Source: ZC4RG20 sp963782445 (GTDB lineage: Bacteria; Pseudomonadota; Gammaproteobacteria; Steroidobacterales; Rariloculaceae). Taken from it: a stretch of DNA of 64,000 nt. Numbering within the stretch: position 1 is the first letter of the stretch; each line of letters begins with the position of its first letter. Position numbers and translations under genes: made by a program. The stretch lies in NCBI GenBank assembly GCA_963782445.1, contig CAWAJM010000001.1, positions 1,240,001 to 1,304,000 on the forward strand. Direction: 5' to 3'. Positions 16,455 through 27,547 of this stretch are shown here, piece by piece. Under the pieces are notes generated by a model. That model made no database searches. It was given only the letters and a program-made list of their open reading frames with translations, and was not told the DNA's origin.

Positions 16455-17852
16455 ATGAGTCAGAAAAGCTTGGAAGATTTGTTGAAGACCGTCAATCCGG
16501 TCGAAATGTTGCGGAATTCGCGAATCGGCGCCTATGTTTACCCGGTCGTTCCTTCGGAATTCTCGAACTGGCGCGACGAGCAGCGTGCGTGGCGCGACAG
16601 CTGTGTGCTGTTCGATCAGTCGCACCACATGGTAGACATCTACGTCGAAGGCCCCGATGCCTTCAAGATGCTTTCGTATCTCACGATCAATTCTTTCAAG
16701 AACTTCAAGGTCGACAGGGCCAAGCAGTTCATTCCGTGCAGCTACAGCGGCCACGTCCTCGGCGACGGCATTCTGTTCTATCTGGCCGAGAACAAGTTCG
16801 TGTTCGTCGGCCGCGCGCCGACGGCCAACTGGCTGGAGTTCCACGGCGAGAAGGGCGGCTTCGACGTGTCGATCGAGAAGGACGATCGTTCGCCTTCAAG
16901 GCCCATGGGCAAGCCCGTCGTACGTAAGAGCTATCGCTTCCAGATCCAGGGCCCGAAGGCTTGGCAGCTCATCGAGAAGCTCAACGGCGGTTCCGTGCCG
17001 GACATCAAGTTCTTCCACATGGACCGCATCAACATCGCGGGCCGTCAAGTGCGTGCGCTGCGCCACGGCATGGCCGGTGCGCCCGGACTCGAGATCTGGG
17101 GTCCGTACGAGGAGGGCGAGGAGATCCGCGCCGCGATCGTCGAGGCCGGTACGGAATTCGATCTCTACCAGGTCGGCTCCCGCGCCTATCCGTCGAACAC
17201 GCTCGAGTCGGGCTGGATTCCCTCGCCGTTGCCCGCCGTGTACACGGACGAGCGCATGAAGCCCTACCGCGAGTGGCTCTCCGCGTCGAGCTATGAGGCC
17301 TCGGGCTCCCTCGGCGGCAGCTTCGTCTCCGACAACATCGAAGACTACTACGTGAACCCGTACGAGCTCGGTTACGGCCCGTTCGTGAAGTTCGACCACG
17401 ATTTCATCGGCCGCGAGGCGCTCGAGAAGATCGCCGCCAAGCCGCATCGGCACAAGGTCACGTTCGCGTGGAACGCCGACGACGTGGCCAAGGTCTTCCG
17501 CTCGATGCTGAACCCGGGCGAGGACGGCTACAAGTTCATCGACTGGCCGCTGTCGAACTATGCCTCTGCGAACTACGACCAGGTGCTCGCCAACGGCAAG
17601 CCGGCAGGGTTCTCGATGTTCACGGGCTACAGCTTCAACGAGAAGTCGATGCTCTCGCTCGGCACGGTCGATCCCGACATCAAGGTCGGCAACGAGGTCA
17701 AGATCGTCTGGGGCGAGCCGAACGGCGGCTCGCGCAAGTCGACGGTCGAGCGGCACAAGCAGCTCGAGATCCGCGCCATCGTGAGCCCCGTCCCGTACTC
17801 GACGGTCGCGCGCGAGGAATACGCCGCGGGCTGGCGCACGGGCAAGTCCTGA
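16455..17852 (+). CDS. ligM-like: Tetrahydrofolate-dependent aryl O-demethylase, LigM/DesA-type (GcvT fold)
   Basis: This 465-residue protein belongs to the aminomethyltransferase (GcvT) family and most resembles LigM and DesA of sphingomonads, which move the methyl of vanillate/3-O-methylgallate or syringate to tetrahydrofolate. Family segments seen are RIGAYVYPVVPSEFSNWRDE, CVLFDQSHHMVDIYVEGPDA, SLTINSFK-type (YLTINSFKNF), LRHGMAGAPGLEIWGP and SNTLESGWIPSPLP. Length matches LigM (about 470). With LigAB 4 kb downstream, a role in methoxylated aromatic acid catabolism is reasonable, but the methyl donor (vanillate, 3-O-methylgallate, syringate, or even another methylated compound) cannot be fixed from sequence. 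It is preceded by a structured leader and followed by tandem hairpins, so it is probably its own transcript. Confidence 0.82.
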   Translation: MSQKSLEDLLKTVNPVEMLRNSRIGAYVYPVVPSEFSNWRDEQRAWRDSCVLFDQSHHMVDIYVEGPDAFKMLSYLTINSFKNFKVDRAKQFIPCSYSGHVLGDGILFYLAENKFVFVGRAPTANWLEFHGEKGGFDVSIEKDDRSPSRPMGKPVVRKSYRFQIQGPKAWQLIEKLNGGSVPDIKFFHMDRINIAGRQVRALRHGMAGAPGLEIWGPYEEGEEIRAAIVEAGTEFDLYQVGSRAYPSNTLESGWIPSPLPAVYTDERMKPYREWLSASSYEASGSLGGSFVSDNIEDYYVNPYELGYGPFVKFDHDFIGREALEKIAAKPHRHKVTFAWNADDVAKVFRSMLNPGEDGYKFIDWPLSNYASANYDQVLANGKPAGFSMFTGYSFNEKSMLSLGTVDPDIKVGNEVKIVWGEPNGGSRKSTVERHKQLEIRAIVSPVPYSTVAREEYAAGWRTGKS

Positions 17853-18522
17853 CCGGTGCCGTCGGAACGGCCGCCAGCGGCCGTTCCGGTCTCCACGACG
17901 CCGCAGCCGGTTCCGCCCGCTGCGGCGTTTTTGTTCCTGCCTCTCGCGGCGTTCGATCGACGCTGGGAAGCGCTGTGCGTCGCCGCAGCCGCCATGAGCC
18001 GATCCGACGGCTGCGGACCCGTCGGCCAGCGTGCGGGATCGCGCGCCGGTCCACGAGCACCCGGGTGTCCTCGGAAACGGGCAGCGCGACCAGCGTCGGG
18101 CCGAAGAACCGATTGGGCCCCCAGAGCACGAACTCGGCCGGCAGGGTCAGGGCCGGCTTCGCCCGCAGATCCAGGATGCCGAGCACGTCGAGCCCGGGCC
18201 CGAACACGATCCGTATCCTGCCGGCCCGGACGCGCTCGATCTTGCCGATCTGCACGCCGTTGGCATCAAACGGGACGCCGACGGCTCGCGCGATCACCAT
18301 GGCCGTCACAATGCCGATCCCGTTGCCGCCCACGCAAAGCGCCGTCGCCGCCGCCGCCTGGCGGAACGGCCGGTGCGCATAGGCCTCGAACCGACGGACC
18401 TTATCCGCGCCTTCCCGTTTCGCGATGCCCGGCGGCCGGGACGCGGCGACGTAGAGCGCGAGCCCGAGGGCCGAGCAGAACAAGACGATTACCGGCCACG
18501 TCCAGCGGGCCGGCCCGCGCAA
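17698..18522 (-). CDS. Possible membrane-anchored hypothetical protein, ends uncertain
   Basis: On the minus strand, residues 1-150 from a TTG at 18522 look like protein: one membrane segment (TWPVIVLFCSALGLALYVAA), a hydrophobic patch GNGIGIVTAMVIARAVGVP and a regular FDANGVQIGKIERVRAGRIRI..FGPGLDVLGILDLR region. In-frame sequence upstream of the TTG (NWLIYDTQVVNTPL) also looks coding, but no normal start is found. After about residue 160 the frame turns Arg/Ser/Pro-rich and runs through the O-demethylase terminator into the antisense of that gene, so the true C-terminus probably lies near 17990-18060 and the frame may be damaged. Function unknown. Confidence 0.35.
   Translation of the reverse strand: MRGPARWTWPVIVLFCSALGLALYVAASRPPGIAKREGADKVRRFEAYAHRPFRQAAAATALCVGGNGIGIVTAMVIARAVGVPFDANGVQIGKIERVRAGRIRIVFGPGLDVLGILDLRAKPALTLPAEFVLWGPNRFFGPTLVALPVSEDTRVLVDRRAIPHAGRRVRSRRIGSWRLRRRTALPSVDRTPREAGTKTPQRAEPAAASWRPERPLAAVPTAPVRTCPCASPRRIPRARPSSTGRGSRWRGSRAACAARPSTCASRRSARPRRS
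17863..17888 (+). terminator. Perfect 12-base-pair hairpin behind the O-demethylase gene
   Basis: CGGAACGGCCGC (17863-17874) and GCGGCCGTTCCG (17877-17888) form a perfect stem 11 bases beyond the stop codon. It has no T-run of its own and stands in front of the true intrinsic terminator, so it may protect the 3' end or act with it. Confidence 0.5.
17899..17935 (+). terminator. Rho-independent terminator of the O-demethylase gene
   Basis: CGCCGCAG (17899-17906) pairs with CTGCGGCG (17920-17927) and is followed by TTTTTGTT. This is the clearest intrinsic terminator of the window. Confidence 0.75.
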
Positions 18523-18689
18523 GGGCGTATTGACGACTTGCGTATCGTAGATGAGCCAGTTGCGCCAGGAAGGTCGAAAATTCGGCCGCTCGCATGCTCG
18601 GTCCCGTCTACGATGGGAGCATAAGGCAAATTTCGTGCCGCTGATTGCGCAGCGCGAGTTCCGCTAATATGCCGGCGGAGGAGAATCCG

Positions 18690-21185
<2,496 letters not shown>

Positions 21186-21318
21186 TACGCCGGCCGCGTT
21201 CCTCGGCGCGGCCCTGCGACAAATACGGATGTAGGCGTCCGGGCGAATCGTGTTCAACTGAGTCCCAGTCGGCGCGCTGCGCGCGCGTCGGTCCTGAGCA
21301 CAAACACGGAGGCTCGGC

Positions 21319-21864
21319 ATGAAGAAGCTCGTCTTGATGGGTCTGTTGGCGCTCGGCCCGGGTCTGCTGCTCGCGCAGCCGCCCGGCAACGTGCAGGCGC
21401 CGGGCAATCGCCAAGCCCCAGGGAACGACGCCGAGGGGCTCCAGGTCATGCAGCAGCGCATGCAGCAGATGCAAAACATGCTCGCGGAAATGCGCCAGCA
21501 GATGCAGACGCTGCAGTCGACGCAGAACCCGGCGCAGCGCCGGCAGCTCATGCGCGAGCACATGCAGATGATGCAGGACGGCATGGGCATCATGGGGCAG
21601 ATGAACCACATGATGTCGATGGGCCACATGGGCATGATGCACGGCGGACGCGGGCGCGGGCCGAACGCGCAGGCGCAAGCGCAGCCGTGTCCCCAGGGCG
21701 ACGCACAGTGCCGGATGCAGTTCATGCAGGAGCACCGGCAGCTCATGCAGCAGTACATGGGCGCGATGCAGGGCATGATGGAGCAGATGATGCAGCAGCT
21801 GCAGGCGGAGCGGTCAGCGGAAGCGCAGAACGGGGAATCGCAGAACGGGCAGCAGGCCCGTTAG
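21319..21864 (+). CDS. Exported methionine/glutamine-rich protein, probable copper binder
   Basis: This 181-residue protein has a signal peptide (residues 1-19, cleavage after LLA) followed by a PGN repeat (PPGN, APGN, APGN), then long helical Gln/Met heptads (MQQRMQQMQNM and similar) and a Met/His/Gly cluster NHMMSMGHMGMMHGG around residues 95-110. Two cysteines (CPQGDAQC) follow. Such Met/His-rich periplasmic proteins bind Cu(I). The gene lies 133 bases after the copper ATPase gene on the same strand, which supports a role in copper handling. It ends in a hairpin overlapping the stop codon. No named family is recognised. Confidence 0.75.
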   Translation: MKKLVLMGLLALGPGLLLAQPPGNVQAPGNRQAPGNDAEGLQVMQQRMQQMQNMLAEMRQQMQTLQSTQNPAQRRQLMREHMQMMQDGMGIMGQMNHMMSMGHMGMMHGGRGRGPNAQAQAQPCPQGDAQCRMQFMQEHRQLMQQYMGAMQGMMEQMMQQLQAERSAEAQNGESQNGQQAR

Positions 21865-21876
21865 CGGGCCGCTGCC
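21848..21876 (+). terminator. Hairpin across the stop codon of the Met-rich gene
   Basis: GGCAGC-A-GGCCCG pairs with CGGGCC-GCTGCC around a TTAG loop that includes the stop codon. There is no T-run. It may limit read-through from the copper genes into ligAB, about 90 bases downstream. Confidence 0.45.
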
Positions 21877-21966
21877 TTAGCTACCCGCGGTGCAAGGCGG
21901 TCGAGTGGCCGGGCGGGGGCGCCGGTCTCATCGACTGGGCAGGCCCCTGAGAAGCGAGGAGGAATC

Positions 21967-22362
21967 ATGGGGCTCAAGAAACCCTACCTGGATGTGCCCG
22001 GGACGATCATTTTCGATTCGGAGATGGCCCGCAAAGGCTATCAACTGAATCAGTTCTGCATGTCGCTCATGAAGTCCGAGAATCGCGAACGGTTCAAGGC
22101 GGACGAGCGCGCCTACCTCGATGGCTGGGCCATGACCGAAGACCAGAAGCAGGCCGTTATGGCCCGGGACTACAACCGCATGATGGAGCTCGGCGGCAAC
22201 GTCTATTTTCTCGCGAAGCTCTTCGCGACGGACGGCCAGACCTTCCAATACGCAGCGGCCTCGATGACGGGTCTGAGCCAGGAAGAGTATGCCGAAATGA
22301 TGAAGCAGGGCGGCCGGCCGCCCGCGGGCAATCTCTACAAAGAAGGCAAAGAGAATGGCTAG
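21967..22362 (+). CDS. ligA: Protocatechuate 4,5-dioxygenase alpha subunit
   Basis: This 131-residue small, all-helical subunit of the extradiol LigAB enzyme covers the active site of the beta subunit. It shows the family regions GTIIFDSEMARKGYQLNQFC at the start and MTEDQKQAVMARDYNRMMELGGNVYFLAKL in the middle. A GAGGAGGAATC site precedes the ATG. The stop overlaps the beta-subunit start by eight bases, so both are made from one transcript. The reaction opens protocatechuate between C4 and C5 with oxygen, giving 4-carboxy-2-hydroxymuconate semialdehyde. Confidence 0.92.
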   Translation: MGLKKPYLDVPGTIIFDSEMARKGYQLNQFCMSLMKSENRERFKADERAYLDGWAMTEDQKQAVMARDYNRMMELGGNVYFLAKLFATDGQTFQYAAASMTGLSQEEYAEMMKQGGRPPAGNLYKEGKENG

Positions 22363-23206
22363 GATCACGGCCGGCGTCACGACCAGCCACGTGCCCGCGA
22401 TAGGCAGGGCCATCGATACGGACAAGACTCGCACCGAGTATTGGCGTCCGATGTTCGACGGCTACGAGTTCTCGAAACGTTGGATGCGCGAGCACACGCC
22501 CGACGTTATCTTTCTCGTCTACAACGATCACGCGACGGCGTTCAGCCTGGAAATGATCCCGACGTTCGCGATCGGCTGCGCCGACGAGTTTCAGCCGGCC
22601 GACGAGGGCTGGGGGCCGCGGCCGGTCCCCGTCGTCAAGGGCTATCCGCCGCTGGCCTGGCACATTGCACAGTCGCTCATACAGGACGAGTTCGATCTGA
22701 CGGTCATGAACAAGATGGACGTCGATCACGGACTGACAATCCCGCTGTCGCTCATGTTCGGCCAGGTCGATGAATGGCCGTGCAGGGTCATTCCGTTCCC
22801 CGTCAACGTCGTCATGTATCCCCCTCCCTCGGGCAAGCGGTGCTTCGCCCTAGGTCATGCGCTGCGCAAGGCGATCGAGTCCTTCGACGAAGATATCGAT
22901 GTGCAGATTTGGGGCACGGGGGGTATGAGCCACCAGCTGCAGGGTCCCCGCGCGGGTCTCATCAATCGGGAGTTCGACGAGGACTTCCTGGAACGCATGA
23001 TCAACGATCCGGAGTCGCTGGCGGAGATGCCGCACGTAGACTACGTGCGTTTTGCCGGTTCCGAAGGCATCGAGCTCGTCATGTGGCTCATCATGCGCGG
23101 CGCCATGCATGCGGTCGTGAACCCCGTACACCGTTTCTATCACGTGCCGGCATCGAACACGGCCGTGGGCCATCTGATCCTCGAGAACACACTGCGCGCC
23201 CGCTAG
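22355..23206 (+). CDS. ligB: Protocatechuate 4,5-dioxygenase beta (catalytic) subunit
   Basis: This 283-residue LigB-family subunit holds the non-haem iron. Visible are the N-terminal GVTTSHVPAIG with the first iron histidine (His12), VYNDHATAF with the second (His59 region), and the C-terminal GTGGMSHQLQGPRAG with the catalytic histidine; the glutamate ligand is expected near the later SEGIELVMWL segment. Length fits LigB (about 300). It overlaps ligA by eight bases. LigC, LigI, LigJ and LigK, needed for the later steps, are not in the window, so they must lie elsewhere. Gallate or 3-O-methylgallate as alternative substrates cannot be excluded. Confidence 0.92.
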   Translation: MARITAGVTTSHVPAIGRAIDTDKTRTEYWRPMFDGYEFSKRWMREHTPDVIFLVYNDHATAFSLEMIPTFAIGCADEFQPADEGWGPRPVPVVKGYPPLAWHIAQSLIQDEFDLTVMNKMDVDHGLTIPLSLMFGQVDEWPCRVIPFPVNVVMYPPPSGKRCFALGHALRKAIESFDEDIDVQIWGTGGMSHQLQGPRAGLINREFDEDFLERMINDPESLAEMPHVDYVRFAGSEGIELVMWLIMRGAMHAVVNPVHRFYHVPASNTAVGHLILENTLRAR

Positions 23207-23262
23207 GCCGGCCGTCCGGGCAAGGCAGCGCCACCGGCGGTCGCCCCGCTTCGGGACGGCAG

Positions 23263-25536
23263 CTAGGCGAGGGCCGAGGAGGCTCGTTCGCGCGTCTCGT
23301 CCTGGGCGCGCAGGCAAGCTAGGAAGTCCGCCTCGCTCATAGGCTTCGCGTAGAGGAATCCCTGCGCGCGGTCGCAGCCGTCTTGCCGCAGCAGCTCGGC
23401 CTGGATGTCCGTCTCGATACCCTCGGCGACGACGATGAGGCCGAGGTCGTGGGCCATCGCGATCGTCGAACGCACGATGCTGCGGTCCTGCGAGCGTCGG
23501 GTCATCCGGGCGACGAACGAGCGGTCGATCTTGACTTCTTGAACGGCGAAGTTGCTGAGGTGCGATAGCGTCGAATAGCCGGTGCCAAAGTCGTCGATGG
23601 AGACGGGGATACCCTGTGTCTTCAGTTGTTCGATGACGAGTCCGATGGCCTCCGGCTTGTCGGCGACTTCGGTTTCCGTAAGCTCGAGCTTGATGTCGGC
23701 ATTGCCCAGCTCGTGCGCCCGCAGGAGCCCGAAGACGTGACCGCGCGTCGTTGCGTCGAGCAGGTCGCTGACGCAGACGTTGACGCTGATCGGACAGACG
23801 AAGCCCGCGTCGCGGATGACATCGGCGACGCGCCTAGCTTCGCCGATCATTCGCTTCGTGACCCACCGGATCAGACCCGCGTCTTCGAGCAGCGGGATGA
23901 AGCGTCCGGGCGGGACGGGTCCGAAGCCGGCCGGCGTCCAGCGCGCCAGGGCTTCGGCGCCGACGATACGCCCCGTGCGCAGATCGAACTGCGGCTGGAA
24001 TGCGGCCTGAAGTCCGGCACCTCGCGTTTGCCTGAATTGCTCGAGCAGCTCGAGGTCCGCTTCGTCGGGCTCGAGCGACGAACGATACTCGACCCACGGC
24101 TCGCGGCGGACGACCGCGACCGAGAGGGCGGCCTCGGCTCTTCGGAGCAACTCGTCCGCGCGGCCGCCGTCGGCCGGCCAAAGCGCCGAGCCGCAGTAAA
24201 CCTGCAGCGGCGCGCCGCCCGCGAGCACGAGCGTATCGATACCGGCCTGGCCGCGCCCGAGCTGTGCCTCGATGGTCTGCTTGTCCCCGAACGCGAAGAA
24301 AACATCGCGGCTTTGACCGCATGCAGCGAACGGCATGCTGCGCAGCCGAGCCGCAAACTCCCGCGATGCGGCGAGCGCGGCCTCGTGACCCAAGGTCCTC
24401 AAGGTACGGTCGAGGTCGGCCAGCCGGATTGCCACGACCAGCACGGGCGCTGTCGCCTCGGCGGAGCCTTCGTCGAGCGCGGTTTGCACGGCGGCGGCGA
24501 AGTGATGCAGGCGCGGCAAATCCGTATAGGCATCGTGATCTGTCGCCCAGCGCACGCGGGACTCGGCCGCCAGCCGGCGCCGGGACTCGCTCTCGAGCAC
24601 GTCGGTGCCCGCGCGCACGGAGCGGCGCAGCTTGCAGGCCCAGGCAAGGCCGAACAGGGCCAGCACGGCGAGAGGGAGCAGCGCGAGCTCGAGACCGCGC
24701 GAGAGCTGGTGTTCGGCGCTCGGCTCGAGGCGGCTGCGCCAGCGGTCGTAGACCGAGGCGAAGGTGCCGTTCTTGAGGATCGCGGCCATGTTCGCGTCCA
24801 GCCAACGGGCGAGCGCGACGCGATCCTTGCGGACCGCGAACGCGTAGCCACGTGGCCAGAGCGGCGGCCCGACATCGCGCAGACCGAGTCCCAGCTCTCG
24901 GATCAGATAGTTCGCGGTCGGGGCGGCGAGCAGCGCGTAGTCGGCGCGCCCAGCCTGGACGGCGTCGAGTGCGTCCACGGTATTGGCGGTCAGGACGAGG
25001 TCCGCCGGGAAGGCCGAGTCCCGCAGCCGCTGGTGCGCGTAAGAGAGTTCCTCGACGGCGATACGGCGGTGCTCGAGGTCGTGGAGCGAAGAGACGTTGG
25101 GGGCACCCGCGCGCGCATAGATGCCATGGTTCACGAAAAAGAAAGGCTCCGTGAACAGGAACTCCTTCTCGCGGTCTGCCGAGCGAAACATCGCGACGGC
25201 GTCCACTTTGCCCGATTCGAGGGCGCGAATGGCGTCGGGCCAGAGTCCGAGGCGGTTCTCGACCTCGGCGCCGCCGGCTTTGGCCAGGGCTTCCGAGAGG
25301 TCGACATAGAAGCCCTCGGCCCGACCGTCGTCGACCCACTCGAAGGGCGGGTAATGCGCGTCGCCGCCGATGACGATGCGGTCGTCGTGGAGGAAGGGCC
25401 GTTGCGCCAGCGCCGGCGTCACAGGGAAGAGGACGGCGCAAAGAAGAAGCGCCAGACAGGTGCGCGTGCCGAGAGGCTCGGGGACCGGGTGCCGAGGCAG
25501 GCCCGGCTGCAGGCGGCGTAGCTGGATGCTTAGCAC
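23263..25536 (-). CDS. Periplasmic-sensor EAL protein (SBP3-TM-degenerate GGDEF-EAL)
   Basis: The 757-residue product has a signal segment (residues 27-45), a periplasmic amino-acid-binding-type domain (SBP_bac_3, about 50-270: DRIVIGGDAHYPPFEW, FYVDLSEALAKAGG), a membrane span (about 280-298), a degenerate GGDEF-like domain (about 330-480) with no GGDEF motif, and an EAL domain (about 510-745). The EAL domain keeps GAEALARW, the ELTETEV glutamate, SIDDFGTGYSTLSHL, KIDRSFV and VAEGIET, so it should degrade cyclic di-GMP. It probably reports a periplasmic solute. It has its own divergent promoter region with the DUF4097 gene. Confidence 0.88.
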   Translation of the reverse strand: MLSIQLRRLQPGLPRHPVPEPLGTRTCLALLLCAVLFPVTPALAQRPFLHDDRIVIGGDAHYPPFEWVDDGRAEGFYVDLSEALAKAGGAEVENRLGLWPDAIRALESGKVDAVAMFRSADREKEFLFTEPFFFVNHGIYARAGAPNVSSLHDLEHRRIAVEELSYAHQRLRDSAFPADLVLTANTVDALDAVQAGRADYALLAAPTANYLIRELGLGLRDVGPPLWPRGYAFAVRKDRVALARWLDANMAAILKNGTFASVYDRWRSRLEPSAEHQLSRGLELALLPLAVLALFGLAWACKLRRSVRAGTDVLESESRRRLAAESRVRWATDHDAYTDLPRLHHFAAAVQTALDEGSAEATAPVLVVAIRLADLDRTLRTLGHEAALAASREFAARLRSMPFAACGQSRDVFFAFGDKQTIEAQLGRGQAGIDTLVLAGGAPLQVYCGSALWPADGGRADELLRRAEAALSVAVVRREPWVEYRSSLEPDEADLELLEQFRQTRGAGLQAAFQPQFDLRTGRIVGAEALARWTPAGFGPVPPGRFIPLLEDAGLIRWVTKRMIGEARRVADVIRDAGFVCPISVNVCVSDLLDATTRGHVFGLLRAHELGNADIKLELTETEVADKPEAIGLVIEQLKTQGIPVSIDDFGTGYSTLSHLSNFAVQEVKIDRSFVARMTRRSQDRSIVRSTIAMAHDLGLIVVAEGIETDIQAELLRQDGCDRAQGFLYAKPMSEADFLACLRAQDETRERASSALA

Positions 25537-25853
25537 AGCGAATTAGGGGGGATGGCGCCGATCTTTCGCTAGCCTAACAGGCCGCTCGTGCCCGGCTACG
25601 ACGGGGATCACAGTTCGCGCCGAAGTCGAGCGGATTCGCCGGTGATTGACGTTCTGCGCCAAGTGCTCGCGCGGGACGCTAGCGGCCGGCGCCGCGCCCC
25701 GCGACCCCGCGCGCGAGAATAGCTAGTTGCATCAAGGTGTTGGATCGGCGGGCCAAGGCTGGCACGGAAACTGCCACACTGAGCGCCGAGGGGATCGTTG
25801 CCGACGGCTGCGCAATTCGCGGCGGGCCGCGTTCCGTTCGGGGAGGTGCAAAG
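25537..25853. other. Divergent intergenic region between EAL and DUF4097 genes
   Basis: No gene is supported in these 317 bases. It must hold the promoters of two divergent genes. A plus-strand open frame extends upstream of 25854, but the ribosome site GGGGAGGTG at 25840-25848 and the signal-anchor at the ATG show the gene starts at 25854. I find no convincing operator. Confidence 0.5.
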
Positions 25854-26780
25854 ATGAACGGGCCGATGCGAATATCCGTCGCGGCGTTGATTATCGCGCT
25901 CACCGTCTACTACTACCGGGCAGGCGCCGATCAGGTCGCCGGCAGTTTCGAGCGTGCCGTCGACGTCGTGAGTCTTGCTGAGCTCGATGTGAACGCGGGC
26001 GCCGGCGACGTGACCGTGCGCCGCGGTGCGCCCGGGAAGGTGCGGATTTCCGGAAAGATCGTCGTGCACGGGGGGCTCGGCCGCTCGAGCCGGGAGGCGG
26101 AGGCGCTGCTTCATCGGTTGGAGACGAACCCCCCGATCGACCTCGAAGGAAATCGACTTCGGATCGGGAAGCTGGAGCATCGCTACAATCATGTTTCGAT
26201 CAGCTATCAAATCACCGCGCCGGCGGCGGCTGCCGTCAGGGTGCACACGGGCTCGGGAGACGTGACCGTGTCCGGCATGACCGGGCCCGTCGCGGCGGGG
26301 ACGGGTTCCGGGAACGTGCGCCTCGACGACCTGTCGGCGGCTGTCGAGGCGCACGCGGGCAGCGGCTCGATCCGTGCCGAGCACATCGGCGGGGCGTTCA
26401 CGGGCGGTACCGGCAGCGGCAGCCTCTTTCTCGATCAGACGGCCGCGGGCGACGTGACGGTCTGGAGCGGCTCCGGCAACATCGAGCTCAGCGGCGTCGA
26501 CGGTGCGCTGCACGCCCGCACGGGAAGCGGCGACGTGAGGATCCTCGGCCGCCAGGATGGGGCGTGGCAGGTCACCACGGGCTCCGGCGACCTGCGGCTG
26601 GATTTGCTGCCCGATGCCGCATTCGATCTCGATGCCCGCACGGGCTCGGGAACGATCTCGGTCCACGGTCCCTTGACGCTCAGCGGACGGCTGGATCGGC
26701 GGCACGTGACCGGGCGCGTGCGCGGCGGCGGGCCCCAGCTGCTGCTGCGCACGGGCTCGGGCGACATCGAGATCCAGTGA
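25854..26780 (+). CDS. DUF4097-type beta-repeat protein, membrane anchored
   Basis: This 308-residue protein has one N-terminal hydrophobic segment (residues 6-20) that may be a signal anchor, then a right-handed beta-repeat domain. The core unit, roughly TGSGDV-x-V followed by a short strand, recurs at least nine times between residues 120 and 308 (for example HTGSGDVTVSG, GTGSGNVRLDD, ARTGSGDVRI, TTGSGDLRLD, LRTGSGDIEIQ). This is the DUF4097/putative adhesin pattern, often found in envelope-stress settings. It ends exactly on a repeat. Neighbours are an EAL protein and a prenyltransferase. The function is unknown. Confidence 0.8.
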   Translation: MNGPMRISVAALIIALTVYYYRAGADQVAGSFERAVDVVSLAELDVNAGAGDVTVRRGAPGKVRISGKIVVHGGLGRSSREAEALLHRLETNPPIDLEGNRLRIGKLEHRYNHVSISYQITAPAAAAVRVHTGSGDVTVSGMTGPVAAGTGSGNVRLDDLSAAVEAHAGSGSIRAEHIGGAFTGGTGSGSLFLDQTAAGDVTVWSGSGNIELSGVDGALHARTGSGDVRILGRQDGAWQVTTGSGDLRLDLLPDAAFDLDARTGSGTISVHGPLTLSGRLDRRHVTGRVRGGGPQLLLRTGSGDIEIQ

Positions 26781-26789
26781 GCCGCGCGC

Positions 26790-27497
26790 TCAGCGCGCGT
26801 CGCCGAGCCGCTGCGTTGCGGCAGCCGGCAGTCCCCCGAAGCGGCGCTCGCGGCGGTAGAACTCCGTGAGCGCCCGGTGGAAGGCCTTCTCGTCGAAGTC
26901 CGGCCAATACTCGTCGACGAACACGAGTTCCGCGTACGCGCATTCCCACAGCAGGAAGTCGCTGAGCCTGCGCTCGCCGCCGGTCCTGATCAGGAGGTCC
27001 ACGCTGCCGGGTGCGGCCGAATGCGCGGCGCGCTGCACCGCTGCGGCGAACTCTTCGCGCGAGGCGCTGCGGTCCGCCGTCGCGCGCGCGGCGGCCAAGA
27101 TCGAATCCCGCGCCGAATAGTCGACGGCGAGTTGGAGCAGGAGCTTGTCCCCTTCGGCCGTGAGGCGCTCGCTGCGCTCGATGATGCGGATCAGGTCGGC
27201 GCTCAAACGGTCGCGCCGTCCGATGACGTTGAGGCGGACCCCGTTCTCGACACAGCGTGCCACCTCGCTTTGCAGGTACCGTTTGAACAGCCGCATGAGC
27301 GTCGAGACTTCGTGCGGGGGCCTCGACCAGTTGTCCGAGGAGAAGGCGTACAGCGTCAGAACGTCGACGGGGGCGCGCGTTGCGGCTTCGACGATGCGGC
27401 GCACTGTGCGTGCTCCCGCCTGATGCCCCGCCGGGCGCCGAAGGCCCCGGCGCGCAGCCCAACGCCCGTTACCATCCATGATGATTGCAACGTGCAT
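26790..27497 (-). CDS. uppS-like: Cis-prenyltransferase (undecaprenyl diphosphate synthase family)
   Basis: This 235-residue enzyme of the UppS family adds isopentenyl units in Z configuration to an allylic diphosphate. It shows the catalytic MDGNGRWA (Asp8), GHQAGARTVRRIV, YAFSSDNWSRP and the IPP-binding LLIRTGGERRLSDFLLW. The normal VDYGGRWDI segment is here AVDYSARDSIL, a variant seen in non-housekeeping members. It is not next to cdsA, dxr or frr genes, where the housekeeping uppS normally sits, so it may be a second, special-purpose enzyme. The start is fixed by the conserved N-terminus. It is followed upstream by a regulator/membrane-protein pair on the same strand. Confidence 0.85.
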   Translation of the reverse strand: MHVAIIMDGNGRWAARRGLRRPAGHQAGARTVRRIVEAATRAPVDVLTLYAFSSDNWSRPPHEVSTLMRLFKRYLQSEVARCVENGVRLNVIGRRDRLSADLIRIIERSERLTAEGDKLLLQLAVDYSARDSILAAARATADRSASREEFAAAVQRAAHSAAPGSVDLLIRTGGERRLSDFLLWECAYAELVFVDEYWPDFDEKAFHRALTEFYRRERRFGGLPAAATQRLGDAR

Positions 27498-27547
27498 TCG
27501 TGATTCCTTGGTCGAATACTTCGTGACTCGATGCGCGCAGCCGCGAC

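Noticed and set aside
23626..25521. 631-residue plus-strand frame opposite the SBP-EAL gene
   Set aside because: Antisense shadow of a gene with intact domain motifs.
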